Source: Isoetes taiwanensis
Lineage: Eukaryota; Streptophyta; Lycopodiopsida; Isoetales; Isoetaceae
NCBI GenBank assembly: GCA_021234155.1
Contig: JAJEKV010000011.1
Location: 8,851,132-8,915,131 of the forward strand
Direction: 5' to 3'
DNA length: 64,000 nt
Of this stretch, positions 24,146 through 38,300 are shown one piece after another. Position 1 is the first letter of the stretch; each line of letters begins with the position of its first letter. The notes under the pieces were generated by a model, which saw only the letters and a program-made list of their open reading frames with translations, did not search any database and was not told the origin of the DNA. The translations under genes and the position numbers were made by a program.

Positions 24146-26341
24146 TAGATTAGAATCTTGGCTCACAAATTTCTTTTACAAGTCGCCAGACTCGTCCTAA
24201 CACTCTGGATCTTGAACTTGAAGCTTCAGCTGCCGAAAGAAACAACAAATCGAAGGTCAGAATCAAGAAAATAAGAACCTACTGCAAAAACTAAAAATAT
24301 TCCTACTCACACAACGCCTTGCAGTTGAAAAACCCCCGAAAATCTCCACAAAGATATAAAAAAACAAGGATTCTTCAAAAAGTAGTCGAAAATCTCGGGC
24401 GCTCTTCTTCAAAATCAGATGAAAAGAAACAACAGAATCAACTTCAAGGCTTTTCAGTCAAAAAGACACTCCAAAACTCCAAAATGACACAGGAATATCA
24501 AGATTCTTCCAAAAACTAGGAAAATCTAAGGCGCTCCTCTCCAAAATTACATCAGAAGATAGGTCTCGATCCACCTCAGGTAATACAAAAAGCAGCCGGA
24601 CCGACGATGCCTAGGCCACTGGCGTCACGACGGTGCCATAGCCGGACCTAAACCCAACGAAAATCATATGCCCTCCCCATTTCACATTACACAAATGTTT
24701 GCATCGTCGCAGAAATTCCGGGCAGAAAATTGGCCCACGCGCGTCGGCCAATTCCGCCTGCAAACCCTCATTGTAAGATTCCCTATCGGAATCGGAGACC
24801 CCAGGCTTGAAAAAACCCTACCTAATAAAAAAAAGCTTAAACCCAAGTTTGAAGATGCAGTCAGACCCGCCAAACTTCGGTGTACTGACACGAATCAGAA
24901 CGTAGGCCAGTCCTGTCCTTAGGCCTTAGCTGCCCCTTTCTTGTAGGGCATTTGTTTGCCTTTAGAATTGGAATTCAGGGAATTGATTGTTCATAAAGTG
25001 ATCCGCTTGTTGCACTTGCCATTATCAATGAAGAGTTAAGCCATTAAATCAACATTCACGCTTGGAACTCTCGCCTTCGTGTTATTTTAGCAACTATATC
25101 GGATCATCTGATGCAGGTAAAGCGCTACACATTCTGATCCTTAGAAAATCATAGAGAGTTTTTTAAAATAACAATTGGAATTTGTCGATTTATATTCCTT
25201 TGTGCAAAGAGAGGCAAAATATATCTTTATGAGATATCAAGAATGATCAGAAACTAAATAGTAAAGGAAATCAATCAACGAAATATTGCATAGAATTAGG
25301 AAATCCAACATTCTGACGAGATTGATTTTGCCTTATAGATTGCAAAGTCGCTTCTGCTCGCCAGATCTAAACTAGTCTTGTGTCAACAAACCTCAAGATT
25401 CCAACGAAAGATAAAGTCGTTATTGCTTCTTGGAAATCTGATCTAGACTCTTTATTTTCTAATGAAATCGAGTTTCACTCCATTCTACATCAATTTCTGC
25501 CTTGGAAAGCAAAAAAACATGTGAATTTCTTTCATGGGTCTGTATGGCTCATCATACAAGGGTTATCTACGATAATTTTCTTAGCACTTTTGCGAATCAT
25601 GTTTCATCTTCCATTGGAGTCTGATGACACTTCCTCTGTTAGTTGATCATGTTCATTTTCATTTTCATATTCATATTCATCATTCACAGTAATTACACCT
25701 TATTTTTCAGATTGAATTTCCAGGACAAAGGACTTTGATAAATAAATTCAATAAATATTGCTTTCTTAGGACCGGGCAGGCAAAATTTCATAAATCTCAC
25801 TCCTTCCCAGATCTTATCTCCATCGTGAGCCTTTCTCTAATAAAAGAGTATGTTGGAATGTCAGTAAACTATGTGATGACAGAGGTATGTATTTGCATGT
25901 TCAGTTCATACATTTTTTTATGATATATATATATATATATATGTCACAATCTCGGCTAGGTTTTGCTTTAAAAGGGAGAAACATTATTATTGTAGCAAAT
26001 CTTATTCTGTGGTGCTTCTCTTCATCAAATTCGAATGTGAAATTGCTCCTGTCTCTAAAATTGATCCTATCAAATTCTTCTAATCATATCGGATTATCCC
26101 AATATGTCTCTGAAACAGCTCCTTAAAAACCTTTTAGAAGATTATATTCAATTCTTTGTTTGTTTCTTTAATCTTTCTTGATCTCTATCAAACATCTTTC
26201 TTGCAGGAGGAAGCTTGTGGGCAAATCGATGCATATTGTGCCTGGATGTGTCCCCATCTCTGACTTATCAACCATAGATGATGCAACACGCAAAGATGAA
26301 GATACCATGACCCAGATCACATAAACTGTACATTTGGCACA
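24146..26341. other. Divergent intergenic region between recombinase and MOM1-like genes
   Basis: The two genes are head to head, so their promoters and 5' leaders should lie here. About 24600-24920 is richer in G+C and contains an inverted repeat AATTGGCC...GGCCAATT (about 24730-24755). A TA-repeat lies at about 25923-25941. No further coding exon could be joined with confidence. An acceptor-like site at about 26205 opens a frame that ends out of phase with the MOM1-like start. Confidence 0.5.
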
Positions 26342-29300
26342 ATGAATGCTGAAGTCAAAATGACAAAGGAAGAAAAAGCACTTACAATGCTATACTGGGT
26401 GAAGGTGGGATATAGAGTCATGATGGAAATCAAGCTGGATGACCTGGTTTCCTCATTGGTTTCATTATTTTGCACTAGAATCTTTGTTAGCTAATTCGAT
26501 GAAGGACCTTGCAGGATGTTTCTATTTAATGCTAAAAATTGTGAACAACAAGATGCTAAAGTTATTTGCAATTTCTTTCCTTTATATTTTTTTTGTAAGC
26601 TTATCATTCCGTTTTCTTTTTCCATGATTGTGGTGCAAAGATTAAGTTACCCATCTTTGATGCAGATTCAAGAGACTGGGATATGGTGGCCTGGAATGTT
26701 ATTAAGTAGAAATAAATGGCCCAAGGCCCTTGTTAAAAAGAAATTGGCAGGTAATCACAAGGTTGTGCGTCTTTTTCATCTATTTGATTCATCTCAAGAA
26801 TATCTGGTGGTTCGAAAGAGGTAATCATTCTTTGGAAGGTCATGTTACATGCAATGGATTATTAATGTTACTATAAACTTTCCTTTAAGTTGTTTAATGT
26901 ACCAATTCAAACTTGTATTGGGTTTCTTAGTGTACTAAAATTTCCTTATAAACGAGCGCCTACTGCTTGTGGGTTTTTGAATTCTAGTTTCTCTTTTCAT
27001 TACTCTGCTCTATTTAAGTTTGGTTGTCCTAAAACTTGTCTATCCTCCAAAATACAGCTTACTGCGGCCATTCGGGGAGAATCACGATTTACTGAAGGAC
27101 TCAGGAACTGATAGATGTTTCCAATCAGCTGTTTTGGAAGCTCAGATAGTCTATCAGCAGACTCTTGATGAGTTAAAGGCCAAAGACAATCAAAGTAAGC
27201 AGGATAAGGATCTTGATAGCAAGGACTGTTCTAGTGGTGTTCTCCTCAAGAAGCAAATAAAAACATCTGACCCTGTTCAGGACCACGTAAGGCACCAATG
27301 CAAAACAGCTCATAATTATTCGAAGGGTGATGAACCAGATCCATGCATACAAGGTTCTGATGGAGTGCACAACAGTTGTGGACCTACAAAAATTACATCG
27401 TAATAATTTGTGCCTGTTTTCATTTGAAAACTACATTTTGGTAGTTAGGCTAATCTAACATCTCCTTGCTATTAGAAGTTCCAGTTCCTGTTGTATTGAA
27501 AAGATCCCTGGAAATCCAGCTTATGCACCTGTTTCTTCTGGTGACATGGGGCATGCTACCAACCAAGGGCACTTCTTGATGTCATGTAGCAGTACTGCTG
27601 TTCCAGGATTGGATGTTGAGACAGGTGCCGAATGTGTTGTGGATGGTAGTCAGAGTTTATGTGGTGCTGTCAATACAGCAATAAGTGTTGAGCCAAATGA
27701 TGCCGATGGCCCATATGATGAAAGCGGCGCCATGAAATTGGACGGAGAAGCTCATGCATGTCCAAATGCAAATGGTGATCACCACAGCCTTTGTGAACCT
27801 TGTGGGCAAGGAGAAAGGCTGCTGTAAGCAAACTGTGCCTGCAGTTTTTTACTATATTTTCCAATTATTAATACCATTCTTTACAGGTGCTGCGATGGAG
27901 TAGGTTGCAAAAATACTTATAAGCTTGGTTGCCTGGAACCGCATCTAGGTGATTTATCAAGGGAGGCATGGTACTGTCCTGATTGTAGGAATAGACAATC
28001 AGCTATTTATGGTACAGTGGATACTATTTGGGATGTGAGATACGACCAAGGTTCTACCAATTTCTCAACAGCTGTTAATTGTTCCAATCTGTTCCCAGCT
28101 CCTATTGTTCCTCAGGGAGGAGATGACTCTGAGGGAATGTATTTTGTCAAGTGGAAAGGCCAGTCACATATACATAACTCCTGGATATCTGAAAATGAGC
28201 TCCTCAAGGTAGCCCCCAAAAAGTTAGCTACATTCAAGAAAAACTGCAAACAAGGAAAGGTGTGAATGTTTCTTGAAGCCTTATGAATGGTGTATGAGAG
28301 ATTTTGCACATCAGATTAGTTTTAATCACCTAGCATCAAGATCATGGTGTGTGTTTTAGGAGGTTTATATTGGATCATCTTCAACATTTTATAATATAAG
28401 CCTTATGAATGGTATATGATAGGTTAGATTAGTCTTGATCATCTAGCAGCAAGATCATGGTGTATTTGTTGGGATGTTTATATTGGATCTTCTACATCCT
28501 TAATATAATAAGCATGTCGTAAATTTTGCTATAAGACAACGTGGATTGTGAAATTATGTGCCTCCACGAGCATATTATCTTCAGCTTAACTCATGGGTGG
28601 TAGCCTGTTGTACAGGTGTTGAAATGGGATCCGGAATGGATAGAGCCACATCGGGTGCTTGGAAAACGGAAGTTTGTGAAAGGAGCTGGGAACATATGGA
28701 ACTCTCAAGAAAACGGGGAATGGCTTTTTAAGTGGAAAGGTCTTGGTTATGACCAGTGTACATGGGAAACAGCTGATAGTGGAGTTCTTGCAACTGAGCA
28801 AGTTAAGGAGCTCATTGAGTGCTATAATAAGCGATACGAGGCTGCATTAGATCGTAGTCATCCTAACAGAGACGAAAAGGTAGGATTTATGTGTTTTCCT
28901 TTCCAGTTCGCTTTTGAAATATTAATTTGTTTAGTACTTTCAGAAGGCAAAACTTCATCCTATTGTTGATTTTGGCGAACAGCCAGAGTGGATTCAAGGT
29001 GTGCAGTTGTTTCCACATCAGTTGACTGTTCTGAATAAGCTCCGGAATTGCCATAGAAGTTGTCAGAATGGAATTGTTGTCTATGAGGCCAGTCAGGTAT
29101 TGCTTTCCAGTTTTGACTTAGTGTAAAGTCAAATTTGTTTTCTATCTTTTGTGTATCAAACTTACATATGGGACATCGATAAGCGGATTCAGAAGTGGGT
29201 AAGCTGATCACAAGGCACATCACGAGCCTTAATGAATACCATAACTTGTCGTGCATGCCATCTCTCGCCAACTTTTTTTGGGCTCGACATTGATGAGCTA

Positions 29301-32300
29301 CAAAACTTTATTTTGCTACTAGTGCCTGATCCAGAGGGAGAGCTCAAACACCGTCGGCCATTCAAAACCTTTCCAAAGAAAAAAAGCTGCAACTAAGCTT
29401 GCAAAAGACCAAAGTGATTTTATTCAACACTTCCACACCGTAATGCATACTCCTTTCAAAGGCAGCTTGTGAAAATTATGTTGGATTAGATTTCTCATGG
29501 TTTGAAAGCATCAACCATATTATGAATCATAGTTATGAATAATGGGAACTATACCAAATCTCAGATCTAGTATGCTTCTAGATTATTTTGACATTAAACA
29601 GCTAGTTTAACAACCTTTAGGGCCATCTCTATGTATATCACTCAAATTGTTAGCATGGCTGATATTAGCACCTGTTATAACCTTATTTCATCTAGATGCA
29701 TCTCCTAGCTTGGAACTTGGAAGTGCTAAGCGCAGTTAGCAATTAAATAATTAATCTGCATCTTCCTAACCTGTATTATGTGTGCCCCTAATGGATCTTA
29801 AAAGTGAAGGTTACCCTGTCTTATTCTTCTTTTGAAAAGAGTCTTTAAGAAGCTAATGGTCACTTCCTTTGCTTTTTTTTTTGGCTTTAATATTCACCTG
29901 GAAAGGGGTATGCAGGAAAGTTCTTCTTCTAGAAAGTTAGAGCGGGCAGCCAAAAAAATCCATAATAAGTCATCCAAAAGAGAGAACAAGACCAGCATTA
30001 CCTCATACTTTGCACCCTCAGCCAGAGATATTTCAGTTTGTTTCCATTTCTTTATGCACATCTCTAGGAGGCTACAATGCGCCCCTAGCTGCACATGAAC
30101 TGATGGAATACTTGGTCTCCCGTTGGCCCATGCGGTCTCCCTTGGGGAACGCAAACAATGTATTCCACTGCCATCGACTCTGCTCTGCGCCCCATCCCCT
30201 TCCCAGCAGACAATAAAATCTTGCTTTCATAAATACTTAAGGCAAGGCATTTCTGGTCCTGAATTCATGAGCTTCTTAGCGTGGTTGGCTAGCTTCTTCC
30301 ACCATCTCTAAGTTGCTCTCGTGCCATGCCTTTGTCCTGGCCAGCTTCAATATTCTGAGGAGGCTTGGAACTGTCCCCCGAAACAGTTCTAACATTATCC
30401 AAGAGATGAATATTCAAAAATCTTGGACGTCTAAGGAATAGATTTAGAAAATGATTCCTGGAAAAATTGCATTTTAGTGGATATATATATCCTGCAAAGA
30501 GATTCATTTGTCCGTGATATATATGTGCATTGAATCATACTAAATAGCCTTATTTACCTCTGATGTTTTATGCCAAGTTTGAGAGCTGAAGATGATATTA
30601 AAAAGGTGGAAGGCAATCTGTTGACAAGCCCATTTGGCTGAATAGCTTAACAGTCTGAGAAAATTAGTTATCTTCTCTGAGCTGAACCAAACTTTCGCGA
30701 ATATGATTGCTACATAGGGGATCCGTTGAGGCCCTCCAGCATAGAACTGTATCCTATGAAAATAATTATTTTCTGATAAATGGCCTCAATTTGCAGAGGT
30801 TGGGTAGCAAAATTTGGCAAAATTTATGTTGGTGGAACCGAGCTTTACTTCTGACCATTCTAGGTAGATCAATATTTGGCGCCTCTCAAATTGGGTCCGT
30901 TCATTTTTCCTCATACATTTTGCTTAACAGGATTCTATAGGCAACACCCTCTGGAAAGTGCAATTAAAGTGCACACTTACTCTTGTCTCATCAAACTTCT
31001 TTCTCCCATTCAGTGCCACCCAAATTGTCTTATCCCACTTTTCGAGCAGAAATTATCAAATCTGTAACCTCCATCATCAATCTTTATCTTGACGTTACCT
31101 TGACTCCCATCTCAGTTTTAATACATGTTTTAACTACTTCCCCTGCTTGAAAGCATCACATTTCCTTTTTAGAAAATAAATCCACATTTTTGCCGAGTAA
31201 TTATCAAAAGAGCAAGAAAGACTATGAACCTGCAAGAGAAGCTACAGACATGGAACCTCAAAGCTCTGCACGTACCAACTCCAGCACATAATGTGAACTA
31301 TGGCCATCTGGCCAAGGCAATAGTGTCTTATGAATAAGTTTCAATCAATCAATCTGGTGACACAGCTTGGAAGGTGAAAAATCGGCATTGGGAGATTGAG
31401 CAGAAGTTGATAAGCAGCACGCATCAGAAGCGAGTTTAAATAAAAAAACAACCTATTATGACATGGAATTAGCCACTAGAACAAAGCAGGAATAGAAGAG
31501 ATATTAATGCATGATCAATTTTATATTGAACAGTTCCTATAATAAGCTTTAATACTCTATTTGTTGTTAATGAATTGCTAGATTTACCTTGCATTTTCCA
31601 CCTAGCATTATCCTGATGGCCTCAAGGATCTCCTCTAGAAGTTAACAAAGTCTTTCTTTCTCTTTCTATTTTACATAGTATTTGTGCCCTTCCTAATTTC
31701 AATTTAATGTGCTGGTTTTTATGTAACCAGGAACGGATATCCTCAACCGTTGCATTTCTTTTGTCTATATTTGAAGAGTTTAAGACTGTTAGACCTGCGC
31801 TGATTGTAGGGCCATCAGATAAAGTTGCTGTCTGGGAGATGGAATTGTGCAACCTGGCCTCAAAACTGAATTGTGTCACATATGTTGGTTCAAGGGATGC
31901 GAGAGATGTCATTCGACAGTGCGAGTTTGGAGAGTGCATGAAAGCAGACATTGTCATTACAACTTTTGACATTGTAAATTCGGTGTGTTATAATCTCTTT
32001 TTTTGAAATATGGATGTTAGCATAACTCTGGGCTTATTTGCCTTTCTTCTTATGCTGATCCTGTTCCGCTACAATGATGATATGTCGACCACATTTGGAG
32101 TTCATTTGCATTATGTTTTTCATCCACTAGGATCTCAGTTATGGAACGGCTGTTTTCCCATGCTTTTGTACAAATGGCTTCATCCTAAAGTTTTGTAACT
32201 TGGATTTTGTTTTGCATAACAAGAATGATGTTACTGTCTTTCTTGATAGGACATCGACTTTCTGAAGAAATACAATTGGGAGATAATGATAGTTGATGAG

Positions 32301-35300
32301 GGCTCAAGGCCAAAGGCATCAAAAACTTATCTGCGTCTATTGAACCAACTGAATGCTATCTTTCGTCTAATATTTCTATCTGGACCTCTGAAGGTTGCCT
32401 TCAAGCTTCTGTCGTTCTTTTGTCATGTCATGGGACAAACACAACTAACATACTTCGATTTTTATGGGAATTTTGTAGGGTAATATAGATGAAGCTCTAC
32501 AACTTCTTGCATTTGTGAATCATGGGAACAATCCTTCAATTGCTGACAGTGCAGATGGAACAATTAGCACAGCACTAAGTGTGCTACTGGAGAAGCTAAA
32601 TGAATACAATATACATGAATTTAAAGATGAAGCTTGTTCAAGTTCCATTGTAGAGTACTGGGTTCCAGTTCAGATGCCTTTGGTGCAGGTTCACGAGTAT
32701 TGCAATTTACTTCTACAAAACTACGAAGTTCTGCAATCAGGACAGTATTCTCATCAAGACATTTCACTCCACGATGTTCTCCTAAAGCTACGTGAAGTAA
32801 GTGGCAAGTATACGCTGTATGCTTGAACCACCTTCATTGACAATAAACCTGATATGTTTTACTTTAAAACCAGAACACTACAATTCTAGCTGCTGCTTTA
32901 GGGCATAATTTATATATAGATGATATTATTCTCTGAAGTTGAAAACTATCACTAAAAGCTGAGCTGAAACTTACTAGGCAGAATAGAAAAGCCCAATTGA
33001 ACTGTGCTATTGCTGATCCACCACAAGGAAAAACAAAGTTGGATGACGGCCGAGAAAAATGGATCTCATGTGACTTGTTGACGTTGTGGGTCTAAAGGGC
33101 ATTGTAAATTTCAGTGCAGAGATTATAAGAATTTTGGCTCAAGCTGCATCACATCGGCAACAAATGAACATGCCTGCTAGATTCTCTTATAGGCTCTACA
33201 CGTTTATTGTTGGAACTTTAGCCTGATTCAACTACAATGATTACCATGGTAAATGGATGGGATGTCAGTCAGAAGCAAAAGATAGTTTGCATCTCAGTTT
33301 GCTACATATCCCTGGGTTAATGTCTGTATCTTCAGTTTGAAGCCTACAATTGGTCAATGGTGGTAACATGTTCCTAGCTTCCAAACCATTTAATTTTCTG
33401 CATCCTAGTCAATTGGGGCTTCTTGCTACAGGACACATCAATGCACTTTTAGTGTCACAATACTTCACATGGTGGGAGTACAATCTCAAGAATTAGAATG
33501 TGAGGCTTGTCGTCTTGATAAGCAATCACAAGTCTCATTTCATATCAATGGTTCTCATCGAGCAACTGTCATAATTTATGACTTTAGTTCAACCATGTCA
33601 TCTTGATGTTGAAGCTTGATGTCTTCCTGCAGCAAAGCAAGAAATAAAAATTAAGCTTCAATGGTTCTAATTTGATGGGTGTCTCTACTCTGATGGCGAC
33701 ATTTACCCAGGAACAAGAATTGGACAACCTCTTGTGATTCGCAAGTTTTAGATCATGTATATCACCCTTGAGGTCCCTAAGACTTGTTACATTGCTTTGA
33801 GCTGACCTTTAGCAGTAGAAAATGTCTTTGCAGTGCAGATCCAAGGTCAAGCCTGTATTTCTAGGGCCTCATTCCTTAGGTCTCTTTCAGTCTTGAGGAT
33901 ATCTAAAGGCTCCTTCTTACGGGGCTGCATAAGTTTCTCCAGATAGATATTAATTGCAATTGTATGTCATATCCATCTTGATCAAGAGTGGCGACTTGTA
34001 AGAAGAACAAAGAAGAGAAACTTTTGTCCACAATTTTCAACCTACACGTCACAAGTTTACATCTCCACTCCAAGTTTGATCTTCATATCAATTTCTGATT
34101 TTGCCTCCTGCAGTATCAGGTACTAGATTGGAATAACCAGATTAACCCCTTGCATCGTCGTCTGACCCCCTGACATGGATTTGACTTCATGTGTCACAAT
34201 TGGGCTCACCCAACATGTCTTTTGATCACTCAGCAAATCACAAGCAGTAGAATTCAGCATTTACTCCCATGCTTCACCTGAGGTTTAGTACCATGTCGAA
34301 TGTCTGGCCTTCCAGACAGCACGAAGCAAAAGAAAGCCAGGCATTAATTAGAATGCATGTTTTATTAGGTTGAGTGTCCATAACAGATTGCTAACATCTG
34401 CTTATCCTAACACCCATATACTAACCAATTGTACCATGTCATTGATCATAGCTTAGCTGAAATATAGCTTATACTGCTAATATTATTTTGTGCTTTATAC
34501 TTTGTATTGTTTATGCAGTGCTGTAATCACCCATATCTTGTGTCATCGTCTCTGCAAGGATCTATTGTGAAGCATATACCAGCACAGGAATGGTTAGATG
34601 CTGGAATTAAGGCAAGTGGAAAGCTGCATATTCTAGATATGTTCCTCTGCCATCTACATTCCAAGGGTGGAAGAGTCCTAATAGTTACTCAGGTCTGCTT
34701 AAGTTACATTTGCAAATTTTAGAATTGAATAACGAGCATGATGGTGGAATAGACTTATGTGTTGTGTCTACTATGCAGCCAGTTTTGCGCCGAGTGACGA
34801 AAGAAGTTTCATTGATGGATATTCTTGAAGATTATTTAAGACAGCGATTTGGTGTTAACTTCTATGAACGTGTTGAAAGTGGTCTTAGTGTGACGAAGAG
34901 ACAAGCTGCTTTTCAACGGTTTAATGTTAAGGGTTCTGATCGATTTGTCCTCTTACTTGACGGAAATGTTAAGAATGTGAGCTACAGACTAACGGACCTT
35001 GATGCTATCATTATATTTTCTAGCAATTGGGATCCATCAAAGGATACATGCTATGTAAAACAGCTTTGTCTGAATAGTCAATCAAAGTCATTACCAATCT
35101 ACAGAATGTATACTCACTTCTCCATTGAAGAGGGAATACTCATTGCATCAAGTAATAATATAGCTTTGGATCCCAGCACTAACATGAAAAACCAAACCCA
35201 ATTTTGTCAGCAAGTTCTTAGATGGCATGCCAAATGCTTGTTGGAATTAGATAGAATTTATGATCAGGAAGCTGGACCTTTGGGCACAGACATAGATCTC

Positions 35301-38300
35301 AGTAAGCAGTCATTGGTCATCAGGTCTAGCTTTGATGGCAACTCTATGATCGACTGGGATCCACTGAAGGTTAGAGCTGTGCTAACTTTCCCCCCTGATA
35401 ATGCAGTTTCGAGTTTTAGTGACCCAATGCTTCAAGCTATTTTTTCCACCAAGGATATGCCTGCAAGTAGTGAAAATATTACGAGATCTCTGTATGGCAC
35501 ATTTTCAAAGGCTTTTTATGAGGATATAGAGGCCAAAGACTTTTGGAGACTTTTATTGGAAGAGAGATATTCAGAGTGCTGGGGAAACCGGAAACTTGGG
35601 AGCCATGGTAAAAGCCAGCGTGCAAGGAAAAGGGTCCATTATGCTGCTTTGGATGATGGATCCACCATACCTCTAGAAGATGGAAGGAAAAAAAGGAGGA
35701 GAAAACAGGGCGTTAAGATTGATATTGATGCAGGGGCAACACAGGTTGAGACAGGTGGAAGGCCAGTGGTAATGTCTTCAGGAGACACCCTGGCGATTAA
35801 TAAAGGTAAAGTTCCATTAATGCGTCTTCCTCAAATAAAAGGAGCTTATTTATATACTCATAAAACATGCACCTGCAGATGGGCAGCTATTAAGTGCCGC
35901 AGGCCTTGCACAAAGCGCTGAGCCTATGGAAAATTTAGAGACGAACTGTCAGCAGAGATCTGAAAATTGTAACCATGAAGGACATGTTCGGAATCCTCTG
36001 AATCCACAGTTAAGGCAACAAAAGCATCTCTATAAAAGCATGATGCAGGAGCTGGCGTCATTGTCTGTTGCACTAAATCTACATGTATGTTTGCATTCAT
36101 TATTTGTGTTTGCTAATTTTGATTTTTCCAAAATATGTTGATCGATTACTGATAGAATCCAGTGGGCTCATGAAGAATGCAAAGAAAGATGCAAGATACA
36201 AGCGCAAGCTAACCAATGCTATGTGGAGCTTAATCACTCGTATGAGGCTTGACTCTGGCTAATATATGAAGTGCCATGTCAGCAGCAACAAATGATGACT
36301 AGCATGCAAGCGTGCAGTGTGCCAGGTCAGCAAGCGTGACTACAGGCGTGCAGTGTGCCTAGTCATCATAACACATAGAATACAATATTCTAACATCCCC
36401 CCTGATGACTAGCACACGTAGAATCATCCCCTGGGGACAAACACTGCTGCAAACTCAAAACACCTGTAGAAGAGTTCAGCATATGGAGTAGAGTGAGCCA
36501 CAAAAGTAGCCATGCTGGCCACCTAAATATTGGTCTTAAACCAAATTTTTCTGCCCCTGTACCATTCTCTACACTTGTCCTGTGACCCTACTGAGAAGTG
36601 CATGCCCTTGCTTGAGCACTTTAATTTAAAAAACTGAAACTGCTCTGCCAAGATTTTTGCAGAAGGAAATTTCAAACAATCGTGCATAACACCTATATGT
36701 GCCCGTCCTGTTCCCTTGCTCATCTCAGAGATTAAAATCTGCTCATGCGTTTGAAACTGCCCTTGGAATAAATGAGGACTATTTGCAGCTAAATCATGAC
36801 TAGAAATCAGATTTGAAGATTTAAGTAACTCAAGAGCAACGAGAACTTGATTTCTCAAATGCAAGCATCTGTAACTGACCTTTAGCCTATTGGTTAATCC
36901 TCCAATACCAGGGTAAGAAATATACCCCAAACAATCATCCAAATTAGAATGATCCTCCACTTTCCCATCATGTGTGCAAGCAAATGGAATATGTAGATGA
37001 ATATAAAGTGGAAAATCGACTTGATGTTTACTAACCTTAGTGATTATGGAACTAAAACCAGCATTCTGCTCATATATATCCATCCAAGGAAGTTGAAGAA
37101 CCAACTCATCTTTGAAATCTGCAGTATACACTTGATGCTCAAATATTTCATCCCTATGCTGATGCAGACAAGCCACATGCAAATCATTTTGTTCAGATTC
37201 AACTATAACATCTTGGTGTTGTTCCAAATCTGTAGATGCTGCTATTTCCATAAATTCTGTTGTTTCACGAAACTGGTCTGTAATTTCATTATTCTCAAGA
37301 AGACAAGTGCTGTCTAACATTTCATACTGCAGATCCAGATCAGAGAATATAGATGGAGAAATACCTTTACAAGATTGGAAACTCGTGTTAGCAGCAGGAA
37401 GGAGATCTGATTGGTCCAATACTTGAGCATTGCCCATAGATATAGCCTCTTCCAAAATGTTTCCGGAGACAACTAGAATCAGATGTAAAATCATGGATCT
37501 CAGGAACTGGAAGCATACAATTAGATCTGTCAGAACTAACAGTCAAAGAAGATTCCAGCCTCTTTTCCTTTTCCTTTGTCTGTTGCTTCTTCTTGTGTTG
37601 ATTATCCTGCCCAAATTCAGATCTCAAGTAGTCCCAGAGCTCTTGGGAACTACAAAATGTAGCTTGCCAAATCTTTAAACTCAAAGGATATTCTATAGTT
37701 AGCTTTATAGATTTTGAAACTAGATAGTCCTTATCAAGAGTAATCTCAGAAAGATGTTGTCCTCTTGCAACATGCCACAGATCTTGTGAAAGTAAAGCCC
37801 AGGTCATGTGAAATCTCCATTCTTCATAGTTCTGACCATTTAGAAACTTATCTTTTAGCAGAGCTACAATCTCATACAACCCATCTTGAATCATTATAAA
37901 CTCCCAAATCTAATCAGCTTCTTTGTGACAAATATCTCTAACACAGTACACAATACTGGCTTAAGTCTTCTCAAATCCAAGAGACAACTGCTTTGCTCCC
38001 AAACAAAAGATGCCAGTCTTGAGCCAACTGCCCACAAAGCCCAGATCCTAGCCCAAACTTGAGATCCGGCACAACAAACTTGAGGTCCGGCAAGAACTGT
38101 GCCGCAAAATCCAGATCCAACCAAATTCAGAGCCAAATCAGGCTCCAAGTTCTAATTCGGTGCCCCTCTGCCGTAACTCCAAGTGTGGCCCTATCCGACC
38201 AACAAAAATAGAACCAAAAAATAGAACGTACCTTTTGTTTTTATCCCAAATAAGCCACGAACCAAAGATAACTGCCCCAAATCCGAGCAAATCCGTCAAA

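Noticed and set aside
24668-24922. An 84-codon plus-strand frame and its antisense partner in the divergent region
   Set aside because: No domain; overlapping frames on both strands arise from an inverted GC-rich segment.
26200-26330. An additional upstream coding exon of the MOM1-like gene starting at an AG near 26205
   Set aside because: Its only long frame ends in a stop before any donor that joins the PWWP exon in phase. The ATG at 26342 fits without it.
36523-37494. Envelope-like or integrase identity for the large ORF of the Copia-like element
   Set aside because: No signal peptide, membrane helix, HHCC or DDE pattern is visible, so it is left unassigned.
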